From Trichobilharzia szidati (taxonomy: Eukaryota; Platyhelminthes; Trematoda; Strigeidida; Schistosomatidae), in the NCBI GenBank assembly GCA_944472155.2, contig OX235275.1, forward strand, positions 25,012,436 to 25,076,435: a stretch of 64,000 nucleotides of DNA. Direction: 5' to 3'. The notes under the pieces are model-generated. The model had not been told where the DNA came from and did no database searches. It was given only the letters and a program-made list of their open reading frames with translations. This document shows positions 36,601 through 48,700 of the stretch, in pieces; position 1 is the stretch's first letter; every line of letters begins with the position of its first letter. The position numbers and the translations under genes are program-made.

Positions 36601-38030
36601 TCCTATTTAGATTTTCAGAAGACGAAAGAATTAAACGAAGAACATCTGCCCCTGTGTTTTTTTTTGAATGTCCATTACTTACTAAGTGGGCAAAGATTGC
36701 ACACTGTTTACGCATTTGGTTTCCCCTTTACTCAGCTATATAGTAGTTACATGTCCAAATGAGCGCATAGCTAAAGCCCTATGAGTATACCCAAGGTTAT
36801 AATAATAATAATAACAGTAATTAGGCTGGACTATGAAGTTGCAAAATTATTGCTCGAAGAGAAACCGTTACAATTTACAGCATTGAAGACCTCAATTTCG
36901 CTTCCAATTAGATTTTAGTGGGAATCTGTGAGAAACATTTATTTCCCGATATAAATTTATAAAAAACAACAACAAAAAAAAGTGTTAAGAAAACAGGATT
37001 TAATGATGGATTCATCAAATTTTAGCAGGAGCACTCTTCATCTGTTGAATACTCTACACACAGGGATATATATAGACATACTATTGAAATTACATTGGAA
37101 GATATAAGACTGATAAGTAGATTAACAGCATTGAATTAATCATGCAAAACTACATGGGGGTGAATGCTTTTCAGGTCATGTTTAAATAGATAAGGGGAGA
37201 AGGGAGTGTGAGAGATTAAAATTAAGATAAAGTGCATTACGCTTCAATTACATTGTAAAGAAGACAAGACTGAGGAGGCTGAAAGGAATGTTTATTTGAT
37301 GAAACGTATGTACATAGTATTGAATACCACATTCTAAACCGGCCATTTGCACATCTTACCACATCCTTGACGAATTGGTCGAATATCGTCTCATTCGATA
37401 ACTTCTTGGATTCTGCATCATATGGCAACATTCTTCTCATGGTTCTCTTCTTTGATTGCTCTTTCCAGTGTGCCAAACATATTGTTACTTCGTTTCTGAT
37501 ATACTACTTATATCGGATTATAAGTAGCACTCACCACAACATCACTTAGATAAACAATTAGTCATTAGAGAAAGAACCTGAATGTATCAAGAATGGCAAA
37601 CTGTGAGTACACAGAGACTTAGATTATAAACTCGAATTGCACAAGCCTCGTCAGCAATTGTAAGCATCTTCCTGTTTCTTTGTCTGCTCAGTGACAAAAG
37701 TGAATGACTCGACAGTGTCAATATCATGTCTGTATTTTTCGACAAGGTGCTTTGTTATTGAACTTTCTTGGTACTTTGACTCCAGCTGTTTTCAATCATT
37801 TTGGTAGATGCTCTATCATGTGATTAGACAATCGCCTTTCTGTGTGACCTTTGTGTATTAGCCTTCACAAACACACTCAAATTGATATACACAGCAGTTT
37901 GACGTGTCGAGGAATCTCTGACTCACTCATTTTGTAGCTGAAATAAGAAGTTCTTCTGGCTGGAAGGGTTAGGGATCGTGAAACAGAAACACAACATCTA
38001 TTCCACCATAACCTCGCCTAGATTACTAGC
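36600..38030. other. Unassigned stretch downstream of AAMP
   Basis: AT-rich; no open frame with recognisable motifs on either strand. Small frames at 37237-37476 (-) and 37367-37549 (+) overlap each other and look fortuitous. Confidence 0.4.
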
Positions 38031-38034
38031 TCAT

Positions 38035-38140
38035 TAGTTTTCTAGCCGGTCTCAAGCCCGGATAAAGAGGGAGGGTTGGGGCGTGGTGCTAGCAACTATA
38101 GCCCCAAAACTTAACCAAACTGCAACAGAAACTTCAACGC
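38035..38140 (+). repeat. SINE family F1, 3' part
   Basis: 'ataaagagggagggttgggg' and 'ctgcaacagaaacttcaacgc' match the 3' half of the F1 copies. Confidence 0.55.
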
Positions 38141-38209
38141 ACAAATATATTAAAAATTCTGAAAAATATAAACAATAACCTTATTTTTCGCTGGAATCAG
38201 GGAAGTGAA

Positions 38210-38881
38210 ATGACGCAGGCTGGTGAAAGCCTTCGGGAAGCCAGTCAGCCGATGTGCCTTCTTTCGATGAAAGCAAAAATAAGGATGGGGACGTGGAATG
38301 TTCGTACAATGTACGAAACTGGAAAGGCTGCTCAGGTAGTCACAAAATTGAGAAGATATAAAATAGAAGTGTTGGGAATCTGCGAGAGCATATGGGACGG
38401 ATGTGGAAGGAGCCAACTATCAACTGGAGAGACGATAATCTACTCCGGTCACCCAGAAGACAATCACGAGCACACCGAGGGAGTAGCCATCATGATGTCA
38501 CCAACAGCAGCCAAAGCTCTCATGCAGTGGGAACCAATCTCCTCATCCAGGATAATGACAGCCAGGTTCAACTCAAAAGAAAGGAAGGTTACAATCATCC
38601 AATGCTATGCGCCTACAAACGTCTCAGAACAAGGGAAGAAGGAGGCCTTCTACAGACAATTACAAGCAGTAATGGACAACTTCCCAAAAAGCGATATCAA
38701 AATCCTGATGGGTGACATGAATGCGAAACTGGGAGGAGACAATACAGGAAGAGAACTCACCATGGGTCGCGAGGCCCTTGGTGAAATGAACGAAAATGGT
38801 GAACTCTTCTCAGACTTCTGCGCCTTCAATGATTTGGTCGCAGTGTGTTCAAACACAGGGATATACACAATTCCACCATAG
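38210..38881 (+). mobile_element. RTE/SR2-type LINE fragment: apurinic-like endonuclease domain
   Basis: A 223-codon open frame encodes most of an RTE-type AP endonuclease: MGTWNVRTMYE (catalytic Asn, residue about 29), GICESIWDG (Glu about 57), QCYAPTNV (Tyr about 131), LMGDMNAKLGGDN (Asp-x-Asn about 168-170). It ends early at TAG 38879-38881, before the SDH box, where a PLE segment begins. The endonuclease nicks target DNA in retrotransposition; this copy has no RT behind it. The frame is unusually well preserved. Confidence 0.85.
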
Positions 38882-38884
38882 AGT

Positions 38885-39290
38885 AAGCTTATTTGATAAA
38901 AGCACAAAGTGAAACAGTATTAATTACTGATGACAAGAATGTTTCCAGGACAATAATTTATTGTTACATATAATCATGTCAAGACACTCACACATAATTT
39001 TTTAAATTTTGTTTATATAATCCCGGTTATTTCTCGTCCTTCGATTTTATTGGTAGTAATATTTTCCACATCTCTGATATTGGAGTTGTTTTATTCCTAC
39101 TGGACGTATGTTAGGCGTAGATTCGATGAACAGAGAATATTCAGCGATCGAACTCTCCTTCCATCCACTCATATATTATACTCTACCACAATGCTCAAGT
39201 TCTACTTTTACCATCAAATTCTCATCTCCTGCCATGATTGTGCAACTCAGTTTCCAATCTGTTATTATTAACTGTTTTTGTTCCCTTGTG
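38885..39290 (-). mobile_element. Penelope-like element terminus and nuclease end
   Basis: Near 39105-39160, read on -, the C-terminal nuclease motif (FDRR..LF.ESTPN type) is recognisable. 38885-38945 matches the PLE terminal block at 41640-41700. It truncates the RTE endonuclease on its left. Confidence 0.55.
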
Positions 39291-40110
39291 TTCCGAATGG
39301 AACATATGACTTCAACAGTACAGCTTCACTTTGTTTTATTTCCTGTTGTCCTCTTTAGCTGAGACTAAGACTGCTCATAATCACGCGTCCCCTCTCCTCT
39401 CACGATCTCCTTCATGTCAATCTCGAACGGCTCAATCACTGTTTCCCGTTCAGGTTTCAAATGATTGGTGACCTAGCACGTGATGTCATTTGACGGTCTC
39501 TCCTCGACCTCCATCTTCTCCTAAATGTATATGTTGAGCGATCGGCCCTTCGTTAGTCTGTTCCCAAAGTTTCTTGCTGGTCAGTCGTTTGATCTTCAAT
39601 ATGGAGCCAGCCATCAAAGAAGGGCAGCTGTTGATAAAACTCTGCAGTAGTCTGTAGGAAGTGCTTTCCGTGACGCGAGGGCCAAGTTTCTGACACATAT
39701 ACTGCCGATGATTCCCAAACTAGGATGAAACAGCAGCTGTCCAGTACTCCCTGGTTTTCAATGGTTCTCTAACTGATATCAATCCGTGATCAACTCGTAA
39801 AAACATATAGAATAACTGACTGACTTCATATTTGTGTTGAAAATCCTTACAAACCGGGTTTCAGATTGATGAAGGCGTATGTTGCCTTTTTCGATTCTGG
39901 CTGGTTTCGACATCTTCGTGCGTGCCGTGTGGCTATGGCTGAAGCGATGCTGGCTGCCTAGATAAGTGAGGGAAGTGGTTAACTCTTCTAAATTTCTCTC
40001 GCTGATTGTGATTGGGGCTGATTGTTGTTGTCGCATCTTCTCTGTGTTTATCTCAAGTCCTGTCTTCAATAACTGCTTCTTCAATCGCTTTGTTGGTTCT
40101 CGTCTGCAAG
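39290..40110 (-). mobile_element. RTE/SR2-type LINE fragment, split by SINE F2
   Basis: - strand: APITISERNLEELTTSLTYL (39960-40020), ETRFVRIFNTNMKS (39820-39870), then after an F2 insert (39700-39795) ESTSYRLLQSFINSCPSLMA and KLWEQTNEGPIAQHI (39486-39690). Same family as 25885-26897. Confidence 0.7.
39700..39795 (+). repeat. SINE family F2 3' part with hammerhead-like core
   Basis: ACTG-CCGATGA-TTCC-CAAACTA-GGAT-GAAA-CAGCAGCTG-TC-CAGT (39701-39750). Core nearly complete but CCGATGA instead of CTGATGA; helix I 4 pairs, cleavage triplet GTC present. Inserted in an RTE fragment. Confidence 0.6.
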
Positions 40111-40229
40111 TCTTTAATTTCTAATGTATCCATCCATTTGTTTTCTGTATTTTCAATACTTTGTTTAAACTTTGCCCTCTTTGCATAAGTTATATAACTG
40201 TAAGTTGTGAGCACTATTTATTATCATGA

Positions 40230-40480
40230 GATTGTATGTAGTGGATAACCAGCTGTTTCGTCAGCTCATTTTGTGACTCATAAGAAGTAAGCGCCCACCA
40301 CAAGAGTTCGAATCCAGGACCTTCCGGTTACAAGGCCAAGCTGGTAGACTATTCCCAGAAATTGAGATCCAACTCCTTAATAGCCAACCCATGAATTCTA
40401 ACTTCTACCACTTCGTGATTTTAGTGCGACCGCTGGTCAATGTGTCATCCTTACTCCCAATCGGATCGATCCACTATACG
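40230..40480 (-). repeat. SINE family F2
   Basis: - strand copy: hammerhead remnant 40240-40295, box B region 'gttcgaatccagg' at 40307-40319, head to 40365. Confidence 0.6.
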
Positions 40481-40539
40481 CGACATCTCACCCCAGGCAA
40501 CTTCGTCCTGCAGCCAGTCACTAGCGAGCCTCTGACTAA

Positions 40540-40775
40540 TTTTCATGCAATTGTTTGTGAGGATTTGATTTGTTTCAAGATTTTCATCATCGATTGGTCT
40601 ACGAGCTTGGCTTGAAACCACAGAGTCCTGGATTCTAAACCTCGGTGGTGGGTGCGTACTGCTGAAACGGAGTCCCAAACTAGGCTGATGAAATAGCTAG
40701 CTATCCAGTACTCCTTGTGGCTGGTTTTCAATGGTTCTCTAACTGATTGATAGCATTAATCGGTGATCCAACATT
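40540..40775 (+). repeat. SINE family F2
   Basis: + strand copy: head with GATTGGTCTACGAGC, hammerhead-like GTACTGCTGAAACGGAGTCC...GATGAAATAGC...CCAGTAC at 40656-40712, with core insertions. Confidence 0.6.
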
Positions 40776-41039
40776 ATTTACTGTTACTGTGTTTGTAACT
40801 GTGCATAGGTTGTGTAGGCAGCTGAAAAGAAACCAACGAAAAAATTGGTGACGTCAAATCACTCTGCATAAACGCTCCTTCCCGCTTTATTTAAAACTAT
40901 TGATAGTTAAACAAAACTAAAATGTAAGGAAATGTAAAAATAAAATAAATAATGATAGTAGCGATGGTGATAATAACAATAATAATGATAATGATAATAG
41001 TGATAATAATAATAACATTAATGACGACACCAACAATAA

Positions 41040-41760
41040 AGAATCTAAATCATCAGTAGTAATTCCATACAGGGAAGGAACCTCCGAAGCCTTACGCAGA
41101 ATTCTTAACAAGGCAGGAATAAAAATGGCATTCAAACCCACAAACTCAATTAGAAACAAGCTTTGCCGGTTAAAGGATCCTGTCAGTGGGGCCTTTAAAG
41201 CAAAACAATTTAGTTTATCTAATACCCTGCAATGATTGTCAGGTCAAATACATAGGTTAAACTAGTAGAACAGGGGCAGTCAGACTAGCTGAACATGAAA
41301 ACTTAGCAAAATCTAGATTGGTTGACCCGAATAAGATAAGAAATCTAGAGAATAGTTCAGCTATAGCACTACACCTAATGCAGTTACACACAACCATACA
41401 ATAGGATGGCATAGGATGACAGTTTTAAAATCTAATGTCACAGGGTATAGGGAGAGATTGATAACAGAAGCTTTGTTTATCGAATCAACTACAAATACAT
41501 GTAATAGGAATGATTCATCACCCCGATATCTGGAAAATTCTACTACCCATACGACAAATAGGAGAGAACAAAGAAAACTATAAAACTCAAGTGTCAAAGT
41601 CGTGTGATCACAATTGATATGATTATGAACAATATAAATTGTGTTCGAAACGGCGTCATCCAGTAAATAATACTGTTTCACTGTGTGATATACCTAATAA
41701 ACAAACTAATATGGAAACTACAATAATGTGATAAGAACACCTTTTTGCAGGATAATATGA
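41040..41760 (+). mobile_element. Penelope-like element fragment: linker, GIY-YIG and terminus
   Basis: + strand: VVIPYREGTSEALRRILNKA, then FKPTNSIRNKLCRLKDPVSG (41055-41190), a degraded GIY-YIG core, and ERLITEALFIESTTNTCNRN (41450-41515). 41640-41760 matches the terminal block of the copies at 34155-34935 and 26885-27440. Confidence 0.75.
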
Positions 41761-41977
41761 ATTCATTTTATCATTTCATGGGGTTTCCATCAGCTGCTTA
41801 CAACCTGAATAATAATAAACTATATATAAGCAATGACTGTTTGACATAATTAAAACATACCTAAATGGAATAGACAGTTCATTTTACCAATGTAAATTAA
41901 CATATTGACAGCAGATACGGAGTTCAAGGTTTACGGGAAGTTAGAATAGTGAATTATACTCAAAAGACTGTATTACG

Positions 41978-42289
41978 ATGAACAGCTTTCTATTAGGAGT
42001 TAGCAAATGGTCTTCGTCTAATGGACTTAAACTAAATCCCTCTAAATATCAGACTGTTAATTTCAATTTCCAATGTAAAAGAAAGTTAAACGAAGCCGTT
42101 GGTTCCTATGACCGTTGCAAAATTGATGATAGTGATATAGAAATCAAGTCTGAAGTAAAGTATCTTGGATCAATTTCTCTCTTCTGACCTATCCTGGTCT
42201 TCCTATGTCTTAGCGATTTCTAAAAGAATATTTCGTCTAACTTTTTACATTAAGAAGTTAAGGCACTCAGGCATAACTCAACCACTCCT
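41978..42289 (+). mobile_element. CR1/jockey-type LINE RT fragment, left of Gypsy insertion
   Basis: Open frame SKWSSSNGLKLNPSKYQTVN then VKYLG; a frameshift near 42175 is followed by [20 protein letters not shown] in another frame. Same family as 4470-5190. It breaks at TCCT (42286-42289) where the LTR element begins and resumes at 47559. Confidence 0.8.
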
Positions 42290-42593
42290 TATTGCGTGTT
42301 CTATTTGACTAAATGAGCGTACACGTATTTCCTAGTACCTCTTCACGTTTATCAGTGTGCGCAGACGTTGTGGCTACTCGACGCCCACAACGTAAAATCA
42401 GAAGGCACTTGTGAAGAGTATAATCGTGTATTATAGCCGCAGTCAAATTTCGAAAATTGTATCAAGGTAACGTTCAACAGTAAATTGACAAATGTTTACG
42501 AAGTACATATAAAATCGATATGTGTAAACATATAATATGAGTATGCAAATTAGATTAAAAACGTATGTTTATAGTTGGTACAGGGGTACTACA
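42290..42593 (-). repeat. 3' LTR of Gypsy element 1 (304 bp)
   Basis: Identical to 47255-47558 except one base (C 42339 against T 47304). Read on -, the LTR runs from TGTAGTACC to GCAATA. Confidence 0.95.
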
Positions 42594-43010
42594 TAATTCC
42601 CCCACCAGAACACTGAAATATAAAAAAAATACATTTAAGTGTTCGACAATAACATGCATCAGCGTAATACGTAACAGCTACAGTACACAGAAAGCGATTT
42701 ATTAAGCTGAAAAAATGAGCAATTTAATGCGGTCAATAAGGCCGATAATAATTGCGATAATAAAACAAAAAATAGGATTGATGATCGTGGTAGAATATAT
42801 AAGGAATGATACAATCGGCCGGGGATCTGTAGTCTGTATACGGAAACGATACGTGAATATTAAGCGCTATATGATTAAATGTAATAATACAGGAAATATC
42901 AATGTTAACATAGTAGTGACGTGATTGAGGTATGAAGATATTAATCAGTTAAATGTGTAGTCAAATGACAATTACGAATAAAGATAATAAAAATGAAAAT
43001 TCGTAATAAG
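42594..43010 (-). other. 3' untranslated region of Gypsy element 1
   Basis: AT-rich, between the pol stop and the polypurine tract adjoining the 3' LTR. A short + strand frame (42715-42924) is antisense and not considered real. No envelope-like frame. Confidence 0.7.
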
Positions 43011-46000
43011 TTATATTTTGATGATTTGCACATAACGTTTAGGCCAATGAACTCTCCTACCAGAGCGTGTAGTTTTCATAGGTTTCTCTGGCGACGTTGA
43101 AGCTTGCGTGGATGTAGATGTTGGCACGTCGTTCAGCTGATCTTTATCGTTGTCTTCGAAATCGTCGATGAACGCTGGTTTGACTCTGTCGACACTGATG
43201 GCTTCTGCTTTATTCAGTCGTTCTATCGTGATAACTTTATCGTTTCTATTTAGAACTTTGAATGGGCCATCATAAGCGGGTTGAAGTGGTCGTTGTACAC
43301 CCTCTCTCCTGACGAAGACGTGAGTGCAATCTGTCAGTTGTGGTGGGATGTATGACGTTCGTTCCTGCTGGCGTGGAAGTGATATCTTGAGCTCGTTCAT
43401 GTGTTGTTTTAGCTGGTGCACATAACCAGTCATATCTTGTGGAACTTGGTTACCTGGGGTGAAAAATTCTCCTGGTAGTCGTAATGTTGTTCCATAGACT
43501 AGTTCGGAAACACAGCAGCCAATATCTTTCTTTAGAGCAGATCGTATACCAAGCAGTACCAGTGGGAGTTTGGTTGACCAGTCGTTTTGAGTCAAAGAAG
43601 CAGCTAGCGCAGCTTTGAGTTGTCGATGAAGGCGTTCAACCATGCCGTTGGAACTAGGATGGTAGGCGGTTGTTCGTATTCGTTTGATGCCCAGTAATTC
43701 AGTTAGCTGTTGAAAAAGTCGACTTTCAAACTGAGCACCTCTGTCCGTAGTGATAATGGATGGGACACCAAAATTAGCTATCCAGTTTTCGAGCAAAGCT
43801 TTAGCTACCGTTTCAGCTGAGACGTCGGCTATTGGAACTGCTACAGGCCAACGAGTGAATCTATCGATGCAAGTTAGAATATAGTTGAAACCATTGGAAG
43901 GAGGCAGTGGACCAACTATGTCTACATGTATATGTTCAAATCTAGAGTCAGGGTTGGGAAAACGACCAAGTGGTGCATTGGTGTGACGGTTGATTTTGAC
44001 TCTTTGACAAGACAAGCAATTTCGTGTCCACTTCTTAACATCGCTATTAATGTTCGGCCAAATAAATCTTTCTTTTATTAGTTTGATAGTAGCACTGACA
44101 CCGGGATGAGACAAGTTATGTAACTTCTCGAATACTGTATGTCTCATAGCTGCTGGAACGAAGGGTCGATATTTACCTGTAGAGGTGTCGCAGATTATTT
44201 TTGTCGTGCCAAAAGGAATTGCGTCTAGCTTTAAAGATGTTGTTTTAGAAGACATGATCTTTTTTAGTTCGGCATCATCTCGTTGTAGGTTTGAGAGACG
44301 TTCGTAGTCGATGTCTGGGCATACAATGTTGTCAATGTGCACACGTGATAAAGCGTCTGCCACTTCATTGTTTTTACCCTTTACGTGTCGCAGATCGGAG
44401 GTGAACTGAGATATAAACTCGAGGTGTCGTAGTTCACGCGGAGAGTAGTTATCCTGTTTTGCTGATAAGGCTTTCGTTAGAGCTTTATGGTCTGTAAAGA
44501 CAGTAAAAGCTGTACCTTCCAGCATATGTCGGAAGTGCTTGATTGCTAAATAAACAGCCAATAACTCTCTACCAAAAGTGCTATAGCGGCATTGAGTAGG
44601 ATTCAGTCGTTTCGAAAAGAATGCTAGGGGTTGCCATTCGCCGTGTACTTGCTGTTGTAAAACCGCCCCGATGGCAACGTCTGAAGCGTCTGTCATGAGA
44701 GACAGGGGGGCGTCATTTTGGCGTCTGACTAGAAGTGTCTTGTCATTTAACAATTGTTTGACATTTTCGAATGCTTTAACAGCTTCTGCGGGCAAATGGA
44801 ATGAACGACTATGTCCACGTAAGCAATCGGTTAATGGTTGTAAAGCTTTGGCACAGTTCGGTATAAAACGCCGGTAAAAATTAACGAGACCCAAAAATCG
44901 TCGTAATTTCTTAAAAGAATCTGGTAATGGATAATCTTTGATAGCTTGTACGTCATCAGGGACTGGTCTGATTCCTTGGCTATCGATTAAATGACCGAGA
45001 AATTTCAGTGAGGTCTTACCAAATTCGCACTTGTCTAAGTTGATAGTCATTCCGTATTGGTTCAGTCTTTCAAACACTGTCTTCACATGTTTCAAATGCT
45101 CGGCTTCGTCTGCACTTGCAATTAGTAAGTCATCGATGTATGCGTAGACGAAAGGGAGACCACGGAGTACTTGGTCAATTAGGCGTTGGAATGTCTGAGC
45201 TGCGTTCATCAGTCCGAAGGGCATGCGTACGAATTCGTATAAACCGAATGGTGTGGTAATGGCAGTTTTCGGAACGTCATCCGGGTGGATGGGGATATGA
45301 TGATACGCTCGGACCAGATCGATTTTAGAGAAAACTTTAACATTTGGTAAGTTGCTAGCAAAATCGTGGATGTGTGGTATTGGGTATCTATCAGGTACCG
45401 TTTGCTTGTTTAAAGCTCGATAATCACCACACGGCCATATTTCACCAGAAGACTTTTTGGGTACCATGTGAAGCGGTGAAGACCAAGAGCTGTTGGACGG
45501 TCGAATAATACCAAGCTCTAGCATTTTATCGAACTCTGTTTTGGCAATTTTAAGTCGATATGGGTCAAGGCGTCGTGGACGTGCAAAAACTGGCGGTCCA
45601 GTAGTTTTAATATGATGAACCACATGATGCTTCGGTTCTGTTCCTCGAAAAGAAGGTTTTAAAAGGTCAGGAAACTGATTTACCAAATTGGTATATGGAG
45701 ATGCTGGTGTGCGTTTGACCATTAAGTTCAGTGATGATGCACGGCTAATCGTACCAGCAATGTACGTTTTATTGAGCGAATCTATTAGCTTGGGGCTTAT
45801 CGGATCAACTAACAGTTTGTGTTGCTGCAGAAAATCAATACCGAGGATTGGGGATGGGACGTCTGCAATGATGAAAGACCAAGTGTAGGTATTCTTTAAA
45901 CCAAAATCTAAAGTCATTCGTTTACTTCCATATGTAACAATACTGGACTGATTAACAGCTTGGAGCGTAACTGCTGGGTCAGGATGTTGACGTTCCTGTG

Positions 46001-46925
46001 TAGACGGAGGGAGAACACTCACCTCTGCTCCTGTGTCAACTAAGAATGTAGTACCGGTATTTTTATCTGTTACATAAAACAAACGACTGTTAGATCGTAG
46101 ATTGCCAACAGTATTTTTTACACATGACGATATATCTTTTGGTTTAGTCTGAAAATTGCAAGGTGAACGGCACCGTCGTGCTTTGCTTCCATAACTACGG
46201 TGATACCAGCAAATATTATCGCGATGTCGTGACGTGCTAGGGGATCGAGAAAGACGTCGACGAGACGAGCTTCTAGAACGGCTTGGTTGTGTGCGTGTAG
46301 TCAGTTTTGCTAACTGACTCAGTAAGGTGTCGACTTTGTGTTCTAGAGTCTGTATTCTATCATGAGTGTCTGGTATTCTGCTAGTGGAAGCGACAGATTG
46401 AGCTGTTGACCTCTCGTACATGCGATCCGCGATTTCGGTGAGCCTTTCTATGTCAATGTCGTCGTCTCCGAAAGCAAGAACCTGCTGGATGTTTGCAGGA
46501 AGTCTTCGTAGCCATATTTGGTAAAAGAGACGTTTATCGATTTCTCTTCCGGCAACTAGGCTTTGCATATGCCTCATGAGTTGCGATGGGGTTTTATCCC
46601 CTAACTCAACATTGCTTAACAGGCGATCGAGTGCTTGCCTATCCGAAAGCGAAGTGCATCGCAGTACCTCTTCCTTCAACTTGTCGTAAGGCGCTTCTGT
46701 GCTGGGTTGGACGATGTATTGCCGTACCTGCTCGGCGACTTCGTCTGGTAGTACTGTACTCAAAATGCAGAATTTAGCTGTCTGTGACGTTAGCTTATTG
46801 CTAGTCAAATAATGTTCCAGTCGTGCAAACCAAAGATGAGGGTCTCTGGGCTTAAAAACTGGTACAGAAAGAGAAATAGTACTAACAGATCCCAGCTCTA
46901 AGTTATCAGAGGTATTGGAAGACAT
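43011..46925 (-). CDS. Gag-Pol polyprotein of Gypsy element 1
   Basis: A single uninterrupted frame. I place the start at ATG 46925 (MSSNTSDN), since the 34 codons before it are hydrophobic leader unlike Gag. Numbered from that Met, the order is Gag with the clade's CHCC-type knuckle ([18 protein letters not shown], about 240-260), protease [12 protein letters not shown] (about 295), RT with AYIDDLL (about 595), RNase [12 protein letters not shown] (about 745), integrase HHCC zinc finger (about 930-975), and integrase DDE core ([25 protein letters not shown] about 1005-1100). A GPF module [11 protein letters not shown] closes it. Gag and Pol are fused without frameshift, unlike element 2 at 51691. 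All catalytic residues looked for are present. Confidence 0.95.
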   Translation of the reverse strand: MSSNTSDNLELGSVSTISLSVPVFKPRDPHLWFARLEHYLTSNKLTSQTAKFCILSTVLPDEVAEQVRQYIVQPSTEAPYDKLKEEVLRCTSLSDRQALDRLLSNVELGDKTPSQLMRHMQSLVAGREIDKRLFYQIWLRRLPANIQQVLAFGDDDIDIERLTEIADRMYERSTAQSVASTSRIPDTHDRIQTLEHKVDTLLSQLAKLTTRTQPSRSRSSSRRRLSRSPSTSRHRDNICWYHRSYGSKARRCRSPCNFQTKPKDISSCVKNTVGNLRSNSRLFYVTDKNTGTTFLVDTGAEVSVLPPSTQERQHPDPAVTLQAVNQSSIVTYGSKRMTLDFGLKNTYTWSFIIADVPSPILGIDFLQQHKLLVDPISPKLIDSLNKTYIAGTISRASSLNLMVKRTPASPYTNLVNQFPDLLKPSFRGTEPKHHVVHHIKTTGPPVFARPRRLDPYRLKIAKTEFDKMLELGIIRPSNSSWSSPLHMVPKKSSGEIWPCGDYRALNKQTVPDRYPIPHIHDFASNLPNVKVFSKIDLVRAYHHIPIHPDDVPKTAITTPFGLYEFVRMPFGLMNAAQTFQRLIDQVLRGLPFVYAYIDDLLIASADEAEHLKHVKTVFERLNQYGMTINLDKCEFGKTSLKFLGHLIDSQGIRPVPDDVQAIKDYPLPDSFKKLRRFLGLVNFYRRFIPNCAKALQPLTDCLRGHSRSFHLPAEAVKAFENVKQLLNDKTLLVRRQNDAPLSLMTDASDVAIGAVLQQQVHGEWQPLAFFSKRLNPTQCRYSTFGRELLAVYLAIKHFRHMLEGTAFTVFTDHKALTKALSAKQDNYSPRELRHLEFISQFTSDLRHVKGKNNEVADALSRVHIDNIVCPDIDYERLSNLQRDDAELKKIMSSKTTSLKLDAIPFGTTKIICDTSTGKYRPFVPAAMRHTVFEKLHNLSHPGVSATIKLIKERFIWPNINSDVKKWTRNCLSCQRVKINRHTNAPLGRFPNPDSRFEHIHVDIVGPLPPSNGFNYILTCIDRFTRWPVAVPIADVSAETVAKALLENWIANFGVPSIITTDRGAQFESRLFQQLTELLGIKRIRTTAYHPSSNGMVERLHRQLKAALAASLTQNDWSTKLPLVLLGIRSALKKDIGCCVSELVYGTTLRLPGEFFTPGNQVPQDMTGYVHQLKQHMNELKISLPRQQERTSYIPPQLTDCTHVFVRREGVQRPLQPAYDGPFKVLNRNDKVITIERLNKAEAISVDRVKPAFIDDFEDNDKDQLNDVPTSTSTQASTSPEKPMKTTRSGRRVHWPKRYVQIIKI

Positions 46926-47236
46926 GTTACAATTCGTAAAAAAATGGTTTAAGATTAGCAAAATAGCAAAATTTGTGCGCAATAAGAATACGGCAAACAG
47001 AAAAAATGCAATGCAGGTGCTTACCACAAATTACTGCAGGTTGTGCTATGAGCAAACACAAAAATGAGTTCGAATTGTATAATAAATATATAGATCCGCG
47101 TGAGTTCGAATTGTTTAATAAATATATAGATCCGCGAAAGTTAGAGTTTTAATAATCCAGCAAGTGTACGACGCGTTGAGGTCAAAAAGTTGTCGTCGTC
47201 GGAGTCAGCAATTTGTCGTCGAGGTCAGCAAGTTAT

Positions 47237-47251
47237 CGTCGGGGCTCACCA
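47237..47251 (-). promoter_or_regulatory. Primer-binding site of Gypsy element 1
   Basis: TGGTGAGCCCCGACG on -, 3 nt from the 5' LTR. It matches the complement of the tRNA-Trp 3' end as I recall it, apart from one extra G. The second Gypsy has TGGTGAGCCC at the same place. Confidence 0.7.
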
Positions 47252-47254
47252 ATT

Positions 47255-47558
47255 TATTGCGTGTTCTATTTGACTAAATGAGCGTACACGTATTTCCTAG
47301 TACTTCTTCACGTTTATCAGTGTGCGCAGACGTTGTGGCTACTCGACGCCCACAACGTAAAATCAGAAGGCACTTGTGAAGAGTATAATCGTGTATTATA
47401 GCCGCAGTCAAATTTCGAAAATTGTATCAAGGTAACGTTCAACAGTAAATTGACAAATGTTTACGAAGTACATATAAAATCGATATGTGTAAACATATAA
47501 TATGAGTATGCAAATTAGATTAAAAACGTATGTTTATAGTTGGTACAGGGGTACTACA
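47255..47558 (-). repeat. 5' LTR of Gypsy element 1 (304 bp)
   Basis: Partner of 42290-42593; contains the promoter of the element by function. TATA-like AT-rich stretches lie near its middle. Confidence 0.95.
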
Positions 47559-47965
47559 TCCTCTTACAGTTTGTCAACTCGTGTATTTTGTCTATTCTTC
47601 TTTACTGTTCACCCTTATTCTTTCCTGGATTGCTTAGAAAAGACTATGTCATACTTCGTAGAACTCTGAAGACTGTCAGTAGGACGAGTGGTATCCCATT
47701 AGGCCATATCGTTGACATTGTCACTGATAGGCACTTGATGTCATGAAACGAATTCGCTAAAGGAATTTTGTCAGACTCTGAGCACCCACTCTACCCACAG
47801 CTCCAACCTTGTGTCTCCTCAGTTAAGACAAGAAGTCTTTTCAGAAGCTTTTATGCACATACATTTAAGTATAAAAATTCCATTATACCATATTTGGCAC
47901 GTATTTTATGTGATAAAAATAGTGTCAGGCATGAACTAACTAACATTCCTTGCACCAGTAAATAA
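47559..47965 (+). mobile_element. CR1/jockey-type LINE RT fragment, right of Gypsy insertion
   Basis: Starts TCCTCTTACAG, which joins the left part (ending ACTCCT) as in the undisturbed copy at 4793. LLQFVNSCILSILLYCSPLF and YLARILCDKNSVRHELTN follow the same order as 4800-5180. Confidence 0.8.
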
Positions 47966-48700
47966 ACCATTCCCCCCACCCTTACACCATCAAGCTTTAT
48001 TGTTATTGTATTTCTTATATTTACAATCCTCTCAATTTTTTGTTTTTATTTGTTTATATTCTCGAAATTGTTAACATCATTTGAGCTATGTTATAATTGT
48101 TAGCCATATCAACAGAAAATTAGATTGAATAATCTATAAAATGCTAAAATTTCCAAACTTAATCGACAGTACTGTTTGAAACAAACTCACACTTATTATT
48201 ACTATTATTATATCTATTATTCTCATTTTGTACTTTGAATATTTTCGACTTTATACCGTAAATGTGGAATAAAGTAGATTATTATTATTAAAAAAGAAAT
48301 AGAAACATAATATATCATACATAAGAGAATGTTCTGGAAACTTCCAGCGTAATTCAGACATAAGTGAAAACGACTACACGGTCACGTGTAAAGTTTTTCA
48401 ACCGTAATAAAAGTAGTCAAGGATAAAATGGTATCAAGAATTAGTAAGGAGACACATGAATATGGTTATCAAGTTTTGACACGCTCAAAAATGCAGAGTA
48501 AGGAGAAAGAGTCAGTGCTTACTAAGGTACTAATAAGTTAGTAACAGTCTCTTTTGCAACGCATAATTCAGGTTTTTATTCCCCGAATGGTCACAGCTTC
48601 AGTAATTCTAAGTAGTCTTAAAGTGCTTTGTCTGTTGACTGCTTTAAAGGATCCTACTACATTGATCTGGTGTCCCGTATAGGCCAGGTGTCGAACTATG
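47966..48700. other. Unassigned AT-rich stretch
   Basis: LINE 3' sequence probably extends to the (TTA)n-like tract at 48195-48295; beyond it nothing is recognisable. Confidence 0.35.

Larger units (their letters stand above)
42290..47558 (-). mobile_element. Full-length CsRn1/Boudicca-type Gypsy LTR retrotransposon
   Basis: A 5269-bp element on the - strand with 304-bp LTRs and TCCT target duplication (42286-42289 and 47559-47562). A primer-binding site TGGTGAGCCCCGACG (- strand, 47251-47237) begins 3 nt inside the 5' LTR and resembles the complement of a tRNA-Trp 3' end, the primer described for the CsRn1 clade. A purine tract GGTGGGGGAA lies just before the 3' LTR. One long gag-pol frame. 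It sits inside a LINE of the family seen at 4470-5190. One LTR difference in 304 bp points to recent insertion, so the copy may be competent. Confidence 0.95.

Noticed and set aside
42715..42924. + strand 69-codon frame in the Gypsy 3' region
   Set aside because: Antisense to the element's untranslated region, no motif; the frame is explained by AT-rich composition.
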